Assembly: GCF_009848685.1 (NCBI RefSeq)
Contig: NZ_WXTX01000006.1
Location: forward strand, 62,001-126,000
DNA length: 64,000 nt
Direction of reading: 5' to 3'
Source of the DNA: Andreprevotia sp. IGB-42
GTDB lineage: Bacteria > Pseudomonadota > Gammaproteobacteria > Burkholderiales > Chitinibacteraceae
The position numbers were made by a program, and so were the translations under genes. Under the pieces are notes generated by a model. It was not told where the DNA came from. It saw only the letters and a program-made list of their open reading frames with translations, and made no database searches. Below are positions 1 through 8,857 of this stretch, piece by piece. Each line of letters opens with the position of its first letter. The first letter of the stretch is position 1.

Positions 1-647
1 TTCGACAGGGTACGGCTGACGGTTTCCAGTTTCAGGCCCAAGTAGCTGCCGATTTCCTCCCGCGTCATGCGCAGGTTGAAGCCGGTGCTGGAGTAGCCGC
101 GCAGTTGGAAGCGCGTGGACAGGCTGAGCAGAAACGCCGCCACGCGTTCTTCCGCCTTCATGTTGCCCAATAGCAGCATCACGCCATGATCGCGCACGAT
201 CTCGCGGCTCATCACCTTGTAGAAATGGTGCTGTAAAGCGGGTATCTGCCGCGACAGCGTTTCCATTTCGGTAAACGGCAATTCGCATACTTCGCTGTCT
301 TCCAGCGCAATGGCATCGCAGGCATGCAGATCGGCGCTGATGGCATCCATGCCCATCAAGTCGCCACTCATGTGGAAGCCGGTAACCTGTTCACGCCCGT
401 CGGGCGAGATCACGCTGGTTTTGAGAAAGCCCAGCCGCACCGCGTAGAGTGCCTTGAAGGGCTCGCCAGCGCGATACAGCGCTTCGCCCCGTTTTACCGG
501 CCGGCCTTGCGTAACCAGCTTTTCAACCGCATGCATGTCTTCTGCCGTCAACCCGGCCGGCAGGCAGAGTTCGCGCAGGCTGCAGTTGGAGCACGCGTGG
601 CGCAGGTGGGGAAGGCTGATGTCATGGACTGGAATGGGGGAGAGCAT
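1..647 (-). CDS. fnr: FNR/Anr-type oxygen-sensing transcription regulator, 3' end cut by window edge
   Basis: Crp/Fnr-family activator that senses oxygen through a 4Fe-4S cluster and switches on low-oxygen genes. The visible 215 residues start with a short tail holding a Cys-x2-Cys-x5-Cys cluster motif (CSNCSLRELC, about residues 19-28); a fourth Cys follows in HACDAI about 90 residues later, so all four cluster ligands of classical FNR are present. A cyclic-nucleotide-binding fold follows, and then the start of the helix-turn-helix, where the E-(x)-S-R recognition pattern is seen in LKLETVSRTLS. The family is usually about 240-250 residues, so roughly 25-35 residues are lost off the left edge. 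An in-frame stop lies just upstream of the ATG, which fixes the start; no good Shine-Dalgarno is seen. A perfect FNR box in front of ccoN in this same window is a likely target. Confidence 0.93.
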   Translation of the reverse strand, partial: MLSPIPVHDISLPHLRHACSNCSLRELCLPAGLTAEDMHAVEKLVTQGRPVKRGEALYRAGEPFKALYAVRLGFLKTSVISPDGREQVTGFHMSGDLMGMDAISADLHACDAIALEDSEVCELPFTEMETLSRQIPALQHHFYKVMSREIVRDHGVMLLLGNMKAEERVAAFLLSLSTRFQLRGYSSTGFNLRMTREEIGSYLGLKLETVSRTLS

Positions 648-1030
648 GTCAATTCACGTCTGTTTCAGGGCTGGGCCATACTGCAATGTGCACAATCGGT
701 GCATGGCGGTTGCCGCATGCCCGATATCCGATCATTGATCCATCATACAAGCTCTGCTCCGGCGGCGGGGTTCTCGTACAGCGGATTTATTGCCTTTACG
801 CCGTGCATGCCCGCGGTGAACCATGCCCGGCACACTGCACCACGGGCCATGGTGGGCCGGCTGTTCAGCGTACCCGTGGCGGCATGGTAATGCCGATTTG
901 TCATTACCCCCATTTCGCGGTGCGACAATGCGGCATAGCCATAGCACGTTACCGCTGGCTGGCTGCCGGCGCAGTACCCTTCTGGTAACCTCTCCGGCTT
1001 ATTCGCCTGCATTGATCCGCCTCTGGCGCT
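648..1030. other. Intergenic region between fnr and the TauE/SafE-like gene; no gene recognised
   Basis: About 380 bases separating two divergent genes. The open frames across it overlap in several phases, lack ribosome-binding sites and match nothing I know. It must hold the promoters of both neighbours, but I could not find a convincing -35/-10 pair. A near FNR half-site (TTGAT at about 739) lacks a proper second half. Confidence 0.5.
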
Positions 1031-1705
1031 TTGAACGGACCTGCCTTGTTTGAATTCGATCTGACCGCACTGTTTCTGGCCGGCCTGCTGGGCGGCGGGC
1101 ATTGCCTTGGCATGTGTGGCGGCGTGGTGACGGCGTTTTCCATGCAACTGCCGCCCGGCCCCCGCTGGCGCTACCTGTTGGGCTTCAACCTGGGCCGCCT
1201 GCTCGGCTACATGCTGGTGGGCGCCATCGTGGGTGGCCTGGGGTCGCTGGCCACGCTGCTGTCGCTGCAGTCATTGAAGATGGTGCTGTATGTGCTGGCA
1301 CAGCTGCTGCTCATCGTGATGGGTTTGTATGTTGCCGGCTGGTCGCGGCTGCTTGCCCGGATCGAGAAAATCGGCGTGCCGGTGTGGCGACGGGTGCAGC
1401 CGCTGATGCGCAGGTTGTTGCCGATACGCAACTGGCCGCAAAGCGTGGCGGTCGGTATTTTTTGGGGTTGGCTGCCGTGCGGCCTGGTCTATACCGCGAG
1501 CCTGTCCGCACTGGCTAGTGCATCGCCCGTGAAAGGGGCTGCCATCCTTTTATTGTTTGGAATCGGGACCTTACCCAATCTGCTGCTGATCGGCGCTGCG
1601 TCCGGCTGGCTGTTGGGGTGGCTGCGCCAGCTGTGGGTGCGGCGGGCAAGCGGTGTGTTACTGATTGCAATCGGCACGGCGAGACTCATCCAGATAGCGC
1701 TATAA
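1031..1705 (+). CDS. TauE/SafE (DsbD_2-like) family integral membrane protein, cytochrome-oxidase-associated type
   Basis: A 224-residue membrane protein with about six hydrophobic segments. Near the N-terminus is the GGGHCLGMCGG motif (about residues 20-30), the hallmark of the UreH/DsbD_2 branch of sulfite exporter-like proteins. In many proteobacteria this branch sits next to ccoGHIS and fnr and is thought to help supply metal or redox equivalents for cytochrome oxidase assembly; the exact substrate is not known. There is no ATG before the motif, so translation must start at a TTG; the TTG at 1031 or the one at 1046 (preceded by a weak CGGA) are the choices. It is divergent from fnr. The family is clear, the function only inferred. 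Confidence 0.8.
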   Translation: MNGPALFEFDLTALFLAGLLGGGHCLGMCGGVVTAFSMQLPPGPRWRYLLGFNLGRLLGYMLVGAIVGGLGSLATLLSLQSLKMVLYVLAQLLLIVMGLYVAGWSRLLARIEKIGVPVWRRVQPLMRRLLPIRNWPQSVAVGIFWGWLPCGLVYTASLSALASASPVKGAAILLLFGIGTLPNLLLIGAASGWLLGWLRQLWVRRASGVLLIAIGTARLIQIAL

Positions 1706-1776
1706 CAAGAGCAGGCAATCGAACTTTTCCGTTTCCTTTTGCCTAACCGACAGGCAGCGTTCTGGGGAGGCCGTTC

Positions 1777-3699
1777 ATGGACATCTTCGATAACTTCGCT
1801 TCACGGTACGAACGTACCCGGGAGGAGGAACTCACGCTCAAGGAATACCTTGCGCTGTGCAAACAGGATCCGGGGGCGTACGCAACTGCCTCCGAGCGGA
1901 TGTTGACGGCGATCGGCGAGCCGGAGTCGATCGACACCCGGCTCGATTCGCGCGCTTCACGCATTTTCCAGAACAAGATCATCCGCATCTATCCCGCCTT
2001 CCGCGAGTTTTACGGCATGGAGGAGGTGATCGAGCAGGTGGTTTCCTACTTCCGCCATGCTGCACAGGGGCTGGAAGAAAAGAAGCAGATCCTCTATTTG
2101 CTGGGCCCGGTGGGCGGTGGCAAATCGTCGATTGCCGAAAAGCTCAAGGAGCTGATGGAACGGGTGCCGTTCTATTGCATCAAGGGCAGCCCGGTGCACG
2201 AATCGCCGCTGGGTCTCTTCAACGAAGAAGAAGACGGCCCCATCCTTGAGGAGGAGTACGGCATTGCCCGCCGCTACCTCAAATCCATCCCCAGCCCATG
2301 GGCTGTGAAGCGGTTGCATGAGTTTGGCGGCGATATCAACCAGTTCCGCGTGGTGAAGCGCTATCCGTCGGTTTTACGGCAGATCGCCATTGCCAAGACC
2401 GAGCCGGGGGATGAAAACAACCAGGACATCAGCTCTCTGGTGGGCAAGGTGGATATCCGCAAGTTGGAGAAATACGCACAGGATGACCCGGATGCATACA
2501 GCTATTCCGGCGGGTTGTGCCTGGCCAACCAGGGCTTGCTGGAATTCGTGGAAATGTTCAAGGCGCCGATCAAGGTGCTGCACCCGTTGCTGACTGCCAC
2601 GCAGGAAGGCAATTACAAGGGTACCGAGGGCTTCGGGGCGATTCCGTTCGAAGGCATCATCCTGGCCCACAGCAACGAATCGGAATGGAAGCAGTTCCGC
2701 AACAACAAGAACAACGAAGCCTTCCTCGACCGTATCTATATCGTGAAGGTGCCGTATTGCCTGCGCGTAACCGAGGAAACCCGCATCTACGACAAGCTGC
2801 TGCGCAATTCTTCGCTGAACAGTGCGCCATGCGCACCCGGCACGCTGAAGATGATGGCGCAGTTTGCGACGCTATCGCGGCTGAAAGACCCGGAAAACTC
2901 CAGCCTGTATTCGAAGATGCAGGTGTACGACGGTGAAAACCTCAAGGACGTGGACCCCAAGGCCAAGTCGATGCAGGAATACCGCGACTTTGCCGGCGTG
3001 GACGAGGGCATGAGCGGGCTGTCGACCCGCTTTGCGTTCAAGATACTCTCCAAGGTGTTCAACTTCGATCATCAGGAAGTGGCTGCCAACCCGGTGCACT
3101 TGCTGTACGTGCTGGAACAGCAGGTAGAGCGCGAACAGTTCCCGCCGGAAACCGAGCAGCGCTACATCGCGTACCTGAAAGAATACCTGGCGCCCAAGTA
3201 TGTGGAGTTCATCGGCAAGGAAATCCAGACGGCCTACCTGGAAAGCTATTCCGAATATGGCCAGAACATTTTTGATCGCTATGTGACCTTTGCCGATTAC
3301 TGGATACAGGATTCGGAATACCGCGATCCGGATACCGGCGAGAGTTTTGATCGCAATGCGCTCAACAACGAGCTGGAAAAAATCGAGAAACCGGCGGGGA
3401 TTTCCAACCCCAAGGATTTCCGCAACGAAATCGTCAATTTCGTGTTGCGCGCGCGGGCCAGCAACAGCGGCAAGAACCCGGCCTGGACCAGTTACGAAAA
3501 GCTGCGCATGGTGATCGAGAAGAAGATGTTCTCGAATACCGAAGAGCTGCTGCCAGTGATTTCCTTCAACGCCAAGGCCAGCGCGGATGAGCTGAAAAAG
3601 CACGAGGACTTCGTCAACCGCATGGTCACCAAGGGCTATACGGCCAAACAGGTCCGCTTGTTGTGCGAATGGTATCTGCGGGTACGCAAGTCATCGTAA
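1777..3699 (+). CDS. prkA: PrkA-family serine protein kinase / AAA+ protein (YeaG-like)
   Basis: 640 residues, the usual length of PrkA/YeaG. The N-terminal two thirds is an AAA+ module with Walker A GPVGGGKSS at residues 110-117/118; the C-terminal part is the PrkA kinase-like domain. The family is described as a Ser/Thr kinase, and in Bacillus also as a protease-like ATPase; in enterobacteria yeaG is induced by starvation and stress. The start is supported by GGGGAGG nine bases before the ATG. It is the first gene of a three-gene module with a DUF444 protein and a SpoVR protein, the standard partners of PrkA, and probably forms one operon with them. Confidence 0.95.
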   Translation: MDIFDNFASRYERTREEELTLKEYLALCKQDPGAYATASERMLTAIGEPESIDTRLDSRASRIFQNKIIRIYPAFREFYGMEEVIEQVVSYFRHAAQGLEEKKQILYLLGPVGGGKSSIAEKLKELMERVPFYCIKGSPVHESPLGLFNEEEDGPILEEEYGIARRYLKSIPSPWAVKRLHEFGGDINQFRVVKRYPSVLRQIAIAKTEPGDENNQDISSLVGKVDIRKLEKYAQDDPDAYSYSGGLCLANQGLLEFVEMFKAPIKVLHPLLTATQEGNYKGTEGFGAIPFEGIILAHSNESEWKQFRNNKNNEAFLDRIYIVKVPYCLRVTEETRIYDKLLRNSSLNSAPCAPGTLKMMAQFATLSRLKDPENSSLYSKMQVYDGENLKDVDPKAKSMQEYRDFAGVDEGMSGLSTRFAFKILSKVFNFDHQEVAANPVHLLYVLEQQVEREQFPPETEQRYIAYLKEYLAPKYVEFIGKEIQTAYLESYSEYGQNIFDRYVTFADYWIQDSEYRDPDTGESFDRNALNNELEKIEKPAGISNPKDFRNEIVNFVLRARASNSGKNPAWTSYEKLRMVIEKKMFSNTEELLPVISFNAKASADELKKHEDFVNRMVTKGYTAKQVRLLCEWYLRVRKSS

Positions 3700-3775
3700 T
3701 GCGTGAGGGGCAAGTAATGCCGGGGCAGTGTGCAGACTGCCCGGCAGCTTGCGTCTGCAACCGCACGGGGGCGAC

Positions 3776-5044
3776 ATGTTCCATTTGATAGACCGGCGTC
3801 TGAACGGCAAGAACAAATCCGCAGTCAACCGTGAACGCTTCCTGCGCCGCTTCAAGGGGCAGATCAAGGAAGCGGTTGCGCGCGCGGTGAAAGATAGATC
3901 GATCACCGATATCGAAAAGGGCGAAAAGGTTTCCATCCCGGTCAAGGATGTGAACGAGCCGACATTCGGCCATGCGCAGGGCGGCGTGAGCGAACGGGTT
4001 TATCCTGGCAACCGCGAGTACCTGCGTGGTGACGAAATCGACCGGCCCGATGGCGGCGGCGGTGGCGGCAACGGCGGCGCGGGCAACGGGGGGGATGGCG
4101 AGGACGACTTCGCATTCGAGCTGTCCCGCGAGGAATTCCTCAACTTCTTCTTCGACGACCTGGAACTGCCGCACCTGATCAAGACCCAGTTGCAGCAAAC
4201 CGTGCTGATGAAGCAGGTGCGCGCGGGTTATACCAGCGATGGCACGCCTACCAATATCCACGTGGTGCGCAGTCTGCGCTCGGCGCTGGGACGGCGCATC
4301 GCGTTGTCTGCGCAGCCGATGGAGGCACTCAATACCTTGCAGGATCAGCTCGACGAGCTGCTGGAAAGCCGGGACGAGCATTCACCCGAGGTCGCCACAC
4401 TGCAGGCGGAAATTCGCCACCTGAAAGCCAGGCTGGCCAGCATTCCGTTTCTGGATCCGTTCGACCTCAAGTACACCAACCGCGTGCGCATCCCCATGCC
4501 GACCACGCAGGCAGTGATGTTTTGCGTGATGGATGTCAGCGGTTCGATGGATGAAGAGAAAAAGGACATCGCCAAGCGCTTTTTCATCCTGCTCTATCTG
4601 TTTCTGACCCGCGCGTACGACAAGATCGAATTGGTGTTCATCCGCCACCATACGCAGGCATTCGAGGTGAACGAGGATGAGTTCTTCCACGCCCGCGATA
4701 CCGGCGGCACCGTGGTATCGAGCGCGCTCAAGCTGGTGAAGCAGGTGATTACCGAGCGCTATGCCAGCAGCGACTGGAACATCTACGTGGCGCAGGCCAG
4801 CGATGGCGATAATTGGGATTCGGATTCCCCCATCTGCCGCGATCTGCTCAGCAACGAGCTGCTGCCCTTGCTGCAGTACTACGCCTATGTGGAGATCACC
4901 CAGGGCGATCCGCAAAACCTCTGGTACGAGTATGAAACGGTGGCGGCGCAACACAAGCATTTTGCGATGCGGCGCATCAAGGAAGCCGGCAGCATCTGGC
5001 CGATTTTCCGGGATCTGTTCAAAAAAGAACGAGCGGGGGCGTGA
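3776..5044 (+). CDS. yeaH: YeaH/YhbH family protein (DUF444, VWA-like)
   Basis: 422-residue partner of the PrkA kinase. Starting at the ATG that gives MFHLIDRRLNGKN matches the family N-terminus and has a G-rich ribosome-binding site; an upstream GTG would add 16 unconvincing residues. A glycine-rich, acidic linker lies around residues 90-120. A von Willebrand A-type metal-ion site, D-V-S-G-S at residues 253-257, marks the C-terminal half, which suggests a Mg2+-dependent protein-binding platform. Its stop codon is directly followed by the spoVR start, so the two are probably translationally coupled. The molecular function is unknown; a role in stress and starvation is inferred from the family. 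Confidence 0.93.
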   Translation: MFHLIDRRLNGKNKSAVNRERFLRRFKGQIKEAVARAVKDRSITDIEKGEKVSIPVKDVNEPTFGHAQGGVSERVYPGNREYLRGDEIDRPDGGGGGGNGGAGNGGDGEDDFAFELSREEFLNFFFDDLELPHLIKTQLQQTVLMKQVRAGYTSDGTPTNIHVVRSLRSALGRRIALSAQPMEALNTLQDQLDELLESRDEHSPEVATLQAEIRHLKARLASIPFLDPFDLKYTNRVRIPMPTTQAVMFCVMDVSGSMDEEKKDIAKRFFILLYLFLTRAYDKIELVFIRHHTQAFEVNEDEFFHARDTGGTVVSSALKLVKQVITERYASSDWNIYVAQASDGDNWDSDSPICRDLLSNELLPLLQYYAYVEITQGDPQNLWYEYETVAAQHKHFAMRRIKEAGSIWPIFRDLFKKERAGA

Positions 5045-6604
5045 ATGAAGACCAGAGAGAAAACACGCAAGGATGCGGCTGCGGGCGCACCGTTGCGTAC
5101 GCCACTGTCCACCGGATCGGAATGGACGTTCGACCTGATCCAGCGCTATTACGATGAAATCGCCCGCATCGCGGCCGAGAATGGCCTCGATACCTACCCG
5201 AACCAGCTGGAGATCATCTCTGCCGAGCAGATGATGGATGCGTATGCATCGGTCGGCATGCCGGTGATGTACCACCACTGGAGCTACGGCAAGCACTTCC
5301 TGTCCACGCAGAAAAACTATCAGCGTGGGGCGATGGGGCTGGCGTACGAGATCGTCATCAACTCCAATCCCTGCATCAGCTACCTGATGGAAGAAAACAC
5401 CATGACGATGCAGGCGCTGGTGATTGCGCATGCAGCGTTCGGGCATAACAGTTTCTTCAAGGGCAATTATCTGTTCCGCAGCTGGACCGAGGCCGATGCC
5501 ATCATCGATTACCTGGTGTTCGCACGCGGCTATATTGCCGAATGCGAAGCCCGCTATGGTGAAGAGCGCGTTGAAGAGTTGCTCGATTCCTGCCATGCGC
5601 TGATGAACTACGGCGTGGACCGCTACAAGCGCCCGCAACGGCTGTCGCTGGACAAGGAGCACGCGCGCCAGGCCGAGCGCGAGGCGTATCTGCAATCGCA
5701 GGTGAACACGCTGTGGCGCACCATCCCCAAGCTGATGGACGAACGCGAGCAACTGAGCGAAGCGCAGCGTTTTCCGGCCGAACCGCAGGAGAACCTGCTG
5801 TACTTCATCGAGAAATACGCGCCGCTGCTGGAGCCATGGCAGCGCGAGGTGGTGCGCATCATCCGCAAGGTGGCGCAATACTTCTATCCGCAACGGCAAA
5901 CGCAGGTGATGAACGAAGGTTGGGCCACCTTCTGGCACTACACGCTGATGAACCAGATGTACGACGAAGGCCTGATCACCGATGCGGCGGTGATGGAGTT
6001 CCTGCATAGCCACACCAATGTGGTGGCGCAGCCGGGTATCGATAGCCCGTATTACAATGGCATCAACCCGTATGCGCTGGGGTTTGCCATGTATCGCGAT
6101 ATCCAGCGCATCTGCACCGAGCCCACCAGAGAAGACGAAATCTGGTTCCCCGAGCTGGTGGGGCAGGACTGGCGCAAATCGCTGGATTTTGCGATGCGCA
6201 ATTTCAAGGACGAGAGCTTTATCAATCAGTACCTGTCGCCCAAGCTGATCCGCGATTTCCGCTTTTTCTCGATTCTGGATGACGACTACCAGTCGCGGCT
6301 GAAGATCTCTGCCATCCATAACGATACCGGCTACCGCGAAATCCGCCATATGCTGTCCGCACAGTACGATCTGGCCTCGCGCGAGCCCAATATCCAGGTG
6401 TATGACGTGAATACTCGTGGGGACCGCATGCTGACCTTGCGGCACTTCCAGCACAACCGGCGCCCGCTGGCCAACAGCGTGCACGAGGTGCTCAAGCACG
6501 TGGCACGACTGTGGGGCTTTACCGTGAAGCTCGAAAGCGTGGATGCAGGTGGCAAGACCATACTCAGCTATGAATGCCGGCTGGAGAAACGCCACGGGCA
6601 ATAG
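5045..6604 (+). CDS. spoVR: SpoVR family protein
   Basis: 519 residues, the normal length for SpoVR/YcgB. The central region carries several His- and Glu-rich stretches typical of the family, for example MYHHWSYGKHF and NEGWATFWHY, which look like metal-binding segments. The family is named after a Bacillus spore cortex protein, but in proteobacteria it is found with prkA and yeaH and its biochemical role is not known. The ATG directly follows the yeaH stop codon, so the three genes are almost certainly one transcript. No terminator was seen after it. Confidence 0.94.
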   Translation: MKTREKTRKDAAAGAPLRTPLSTGSEWTFDLIQRYYDEIARIAAENGLDTYPNQLEIISAEQMMDAYASVGMPVMYHHWSYGKHFLSTQKNYQRGAMGLAYEIVINSNPCISYLMEENTMTMQALVIAHAAFGHNSFFKGNYLFRSWTEADAIIDYLVFARGYIAECEARYGEERVEELLDSCHALMNYGVDRYKRPQRLSLDKEHARQAEREAYLQSQVNTLWRTIPKLMDEREQLSEAQRFPAEPQENLLYFIEKYAPLLEPWQREVVRIIRKVAQYFYPQRQTQVMNEGWATFWHYTLMNQMYDEGLITDAAVMEFLHSHTNVVAQPGIDSPYYNGINPYALGFAMYRDIQRICTEPTREDEIWFPELVGQDWRKSLDFAMRNFKDESFINQYLSPKLIRDFRFFSILDDDYQSRLKISAIHNDTGYREIRHMLSAQYDLASREPNIQVYDVNTRGDRMLTLRHFQHNRRPLANSVHEVLKHVARLWGFTVKLESVDAGGKTILSYECRLEKRHGQ

Positions 6605-6698
6605 CGGATGGCCACTGCATAACCGATATGCGCCTGCCTGCTGGCCGTCACAGGCACCGCGCATTACACTCGCCTTTTTACGTACCGGAGTGAATGCG

Positions 6699-7910
6699 AT
6701 GCGCAGTCTGTGTGCAGTCGGCCTGACCGGGCTGGCACTGTCCCTGATGTCTGTTTCTGCCCAGGCGGCTGATCCATATCAGCCTGCGGGCGAATGTGCC
6801 GGCTTGCCGCGGCTGAACCTCAAGGTAGCCAAAGGCTTTTGCGTGGGCTTGGCCGCCACCGGGCTGGGCATGCCACGTGGCGTGCTGCCGCTGGGCGATG
6901 GCAGCGTGCTGGTGATCGACATGGGCGGCTGGGCGCGCGGCAAGGGGCGTTTGCTCAAGCTCACCCACGATGGCAAGCAATACGCCAGCAGCGTGGTGCT
7001 GAGCAATCTGAACCGCCCGCACGGGCTGCAGCTGGGGCCGGGCGGGCAGGTGTACATCGGTGAGGATGACCGTATCATCCGCATCGACCCGAAGGCGGCA
7101 AACCCGAGCCCGCAGGTGGTGATCGACGATCACCCAACGGAAGGCCGTCATCCGCTCAACAGCTTCGTATTCGGCAAGCAGGGTGAGCTGTACGTGAATG
7201 TCGGCGGCCCCACCGACAATTGCGATGGGCATATCGACGCCGACAAACCGGTGATGCAATCGTGCAGCGATGTCACGGGTGATATCGAGCACGGCGTGGT
7301 ACGCAAATACGTGCAGCAGGATGGCAAATGGACCTTCGCGGTGTTTTCCAGCGGCCTGCGCAACAGCATGGCGCTGGCCGTGCACCCGAAAACCGGCGTG
7401 CTGTGGCAAGGTGAAAACAGCCGCGACTATATCAACAAGAAAATCCCCGGCCTGAAGAATGACGACAACCTGCCCCACGAAGAACTGAACAAGCTGGTGC
7501 AGGGCGGGCGTTATGGCTGGCCGTATTGCTACGACAACAATGTGGCCGCACCGGAATTCCCCGCTGCGGATTGCAAGGCCATGACCAAGCCGGTGCGGTT
7601 ATGGCCGGGCCATGCGGCACCGCTGGGCATGACGTTCTACGATGCCAAAGAGGCCCCTGCTGCGTGGCGCAATGGCCTGATGGTGGCATTCCACGGCTAC
7701 CGCAGCAACGGCTACCGGCTGGTATTCCAGCCGTTCGATGCCAAGGGTGAGCCCACGGGCAATTTCAAGGAGTTGGTGGCCGGCTGGAAGAATATCGATG
7801 GCAAGCAACCGATGGGTGCGCCAACCGATATCAAGGCCGCTGCCAACGGCGTGCTGTGGGTGACGGAAGACCGCAACGGCACTTTGCTGGCAATCAGCCC
7901 CACACCATGA
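6699..7910 (+). CDS. Secreted PQQ-dependent sugar/sorbosone dehydrogenase-like beta-propeller protein
   Basis: 403 residues with a clear signal peptide (MRSLCAVGLTGLALSL..SAQA, cleavage before ADPY). The rest is a beta-propeller of the glucose/sorbosone dehydrogenase (GSDH, gdhB) family: recurrent blade patterns such as PRGVLPLGDGSVLV, RPHGLQLGPGGQVYIGEDD and GLRNSMALAVHP are visible, together with a WPYCYDN segment near the back. Such periplasmic enzymes oxidise aldoses or sorbosone with PQQ, but many members have unknown substrates. The start was moved to the ATG before the signal peptide, which has a CCGGAG site; the open frame reaches back into spoVR without support. The enzyme type is inferred. 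Confidence 0.82.
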   Translation: MRSLCAVGLTGLALSLMSVSAQAADPYQPAGECAGLPRLNLKVAKGFCVGLAATGLGMPRGVLPLGDGSVLVIDMGGWARGKGRLLKLTHDGKQYASSVVLSNLNRPHGLQLGPGGQVYIGEDDRIIRIDPKAANPSPQVVIDDHPTEGRHPLNSFVFGKQGELYVNVGGPTDNCDGHIDADKPVMQSCSDVTGDIEHGVVRKYVQQDGKWTFAVFSSGLRNSMALAVHPKTGVLWQGENSRDYINKKIPGLKNDDNLPHEELNKLVQGGRYGWPYCYDNNVAAPEFPAADCKAMTKPVRLWPGHAAPLGMTFYDAKEAPAAWRNGLMVAFHGYRSNGYRLVFQPFDAKGEPTGNFKELVAGWKNIDGKQPMGAPTDIKAAANGVLWVTEDRNGTLLAISPTP

Positions 7911-8042
7911 TCCTCGGGGATGGACGGAGGCATGCATGCCGTTCATCCCGCTATTTTGCACATATCTGTAATATTTGACGGGCAATATGGCAATCAAGTC
8001 CTAGCATGGAGGTTCCTGCGTGGGACCACCAAGGAGCCAGCC

Positions 8043-8246
8043 ATGAAGCCACCTTCGTTTGGCGCACCATCTTACCCGTGGTTGCGTGAACTCAGCCGCC
8101 TTGATCTGGAGTTGCTGGATCAGGGGCTGTGTGACCTGATCAGCCGCCGCCCGGGTGCCTTTTCGCTGTTTCAATCTCACCTGATGCGCAATGCCATCCA
8201 GTGCGTGCTGCTGGACAAGCATTTTGCCGAGCGCCGCGCAGCCTGA
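8043..8246 (+). CDS. Small hypothetical protein (67 residues)
   Basis: A short gene I do not recognise. It has a very good ribosome-binding site (AAGGAG, nine bases before the ATG) and biased codon use like its neighbours, which argue that it is real. The product begins MKPPSFGAPSYPWL, is rich in Leu, Arg and Asp, and has no signal peptide, membrane segment or Cys motif. It is predicted to be a helical soluble protein. It stands alone between the dehydrogenase gene and the convergent def gene. Confidence 0.55.
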   Translation: MKPPSFGAPSYPWLRELSRLDLELLDQGLCDLISRRPGAFSLFQSHLMRNAIQCVLLDKHFAERRAA

Positions 8247-8298
8247 TCTTGGCCGGATTGCTTGCTGACCGCTGTATTGGCAGCAGGCCAGCCCGGTT

Positions 8299-8835
8299 TC
8301 AGTCGTCGCCCCGATCCTGCAGATCGGGAAACAGCACTTCGTTGAAGCCGAACCGGGTCAGATCACGGATACGGCGCGGGTAGAGTATACCCGCGAGGTG
8401 ATCGCATTCATGCTGCACCACGCGTGCATGAAACCCGGCCACCGTGCGATCGATGGCATTGCCGAACTGATCAAAGCCCTGGTAGCGCAGTTGTGTGTAG
8501 CGCGGCACCTCGCCGCGCAGGCCGGGAACGGACAAACAACCTTCCCAACCCAGCTCTTCATCATCGGCCAGTGGCGTCAGCACCGGGTTGATCAGCACGG
8601 TTTCCGGTACCGCTTCTGCATCCGGGTAGCGCGGGTTGCGCTGGAAGCCGAATATCACCACCTGCTGGCTGACACCGATCTGCGGTGCGGCAATGCCTAC
8701 GCCGTTGTATGCATGCATGGTTTCAAACAGATCGGCCACGAGGGCATGCAGCTCGGGGGTATCGAATGCGGTGATCTGCGCGGCGGTTTCCAGCAGCAGC
8801 GGTTCACCCATTTTCAGTACGGTGCGGACAGCCAT
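8299..8835 (-). CDS. def: Peptide deformylase
   Basis: Removes the formyl group from the N-terminal Met of new proteins. All three signature motifs are present in 178 residues: [10 protein letters not shown] (motif 1), EGCLS (motif 2, metal Cys) and QHECDH (motif 3, two metal His and catalytic Glu). It lies downstream of pldA on the same strand, not next to fmt, so this is probably one of two deformylases in the genome (inference). Confidence 0.96.
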   Translation of the reverse strand: MAVRTVLKMGEPLLLETAAQITAFDTPELHALVADLFETMHAYNGVGIAAPQIGVSQQVVIFGFQRNPRYPDAEAVPETVLINPVLTPLADDEELGWEGCLSVPGLRGEVPRYTQLRYQGFDQFGNAIDRTVAGFHARVVQHECDHLAGILYPRRIRDLTRFGFNEVLFPDLQDRGDD

Positions 8836-8857
8836 TCAATTGCTCCAGTGATGGGGT

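Noticed and set aside
736-750. TTGAT followed by CATCAT near the fnr promoter as an autoregulatory FNR box
   Set aside because: The spacing and the second half do not fit TTGAT-N4-ATCAA.
4382-6664. A 760-codon open frame on the minus strand
   Set aside because: It lies opposite yeaH and spoVR, whose families are certain. The product is His/Arg-rich with no recognisable domain. Long antisense frames are expected at high GC.
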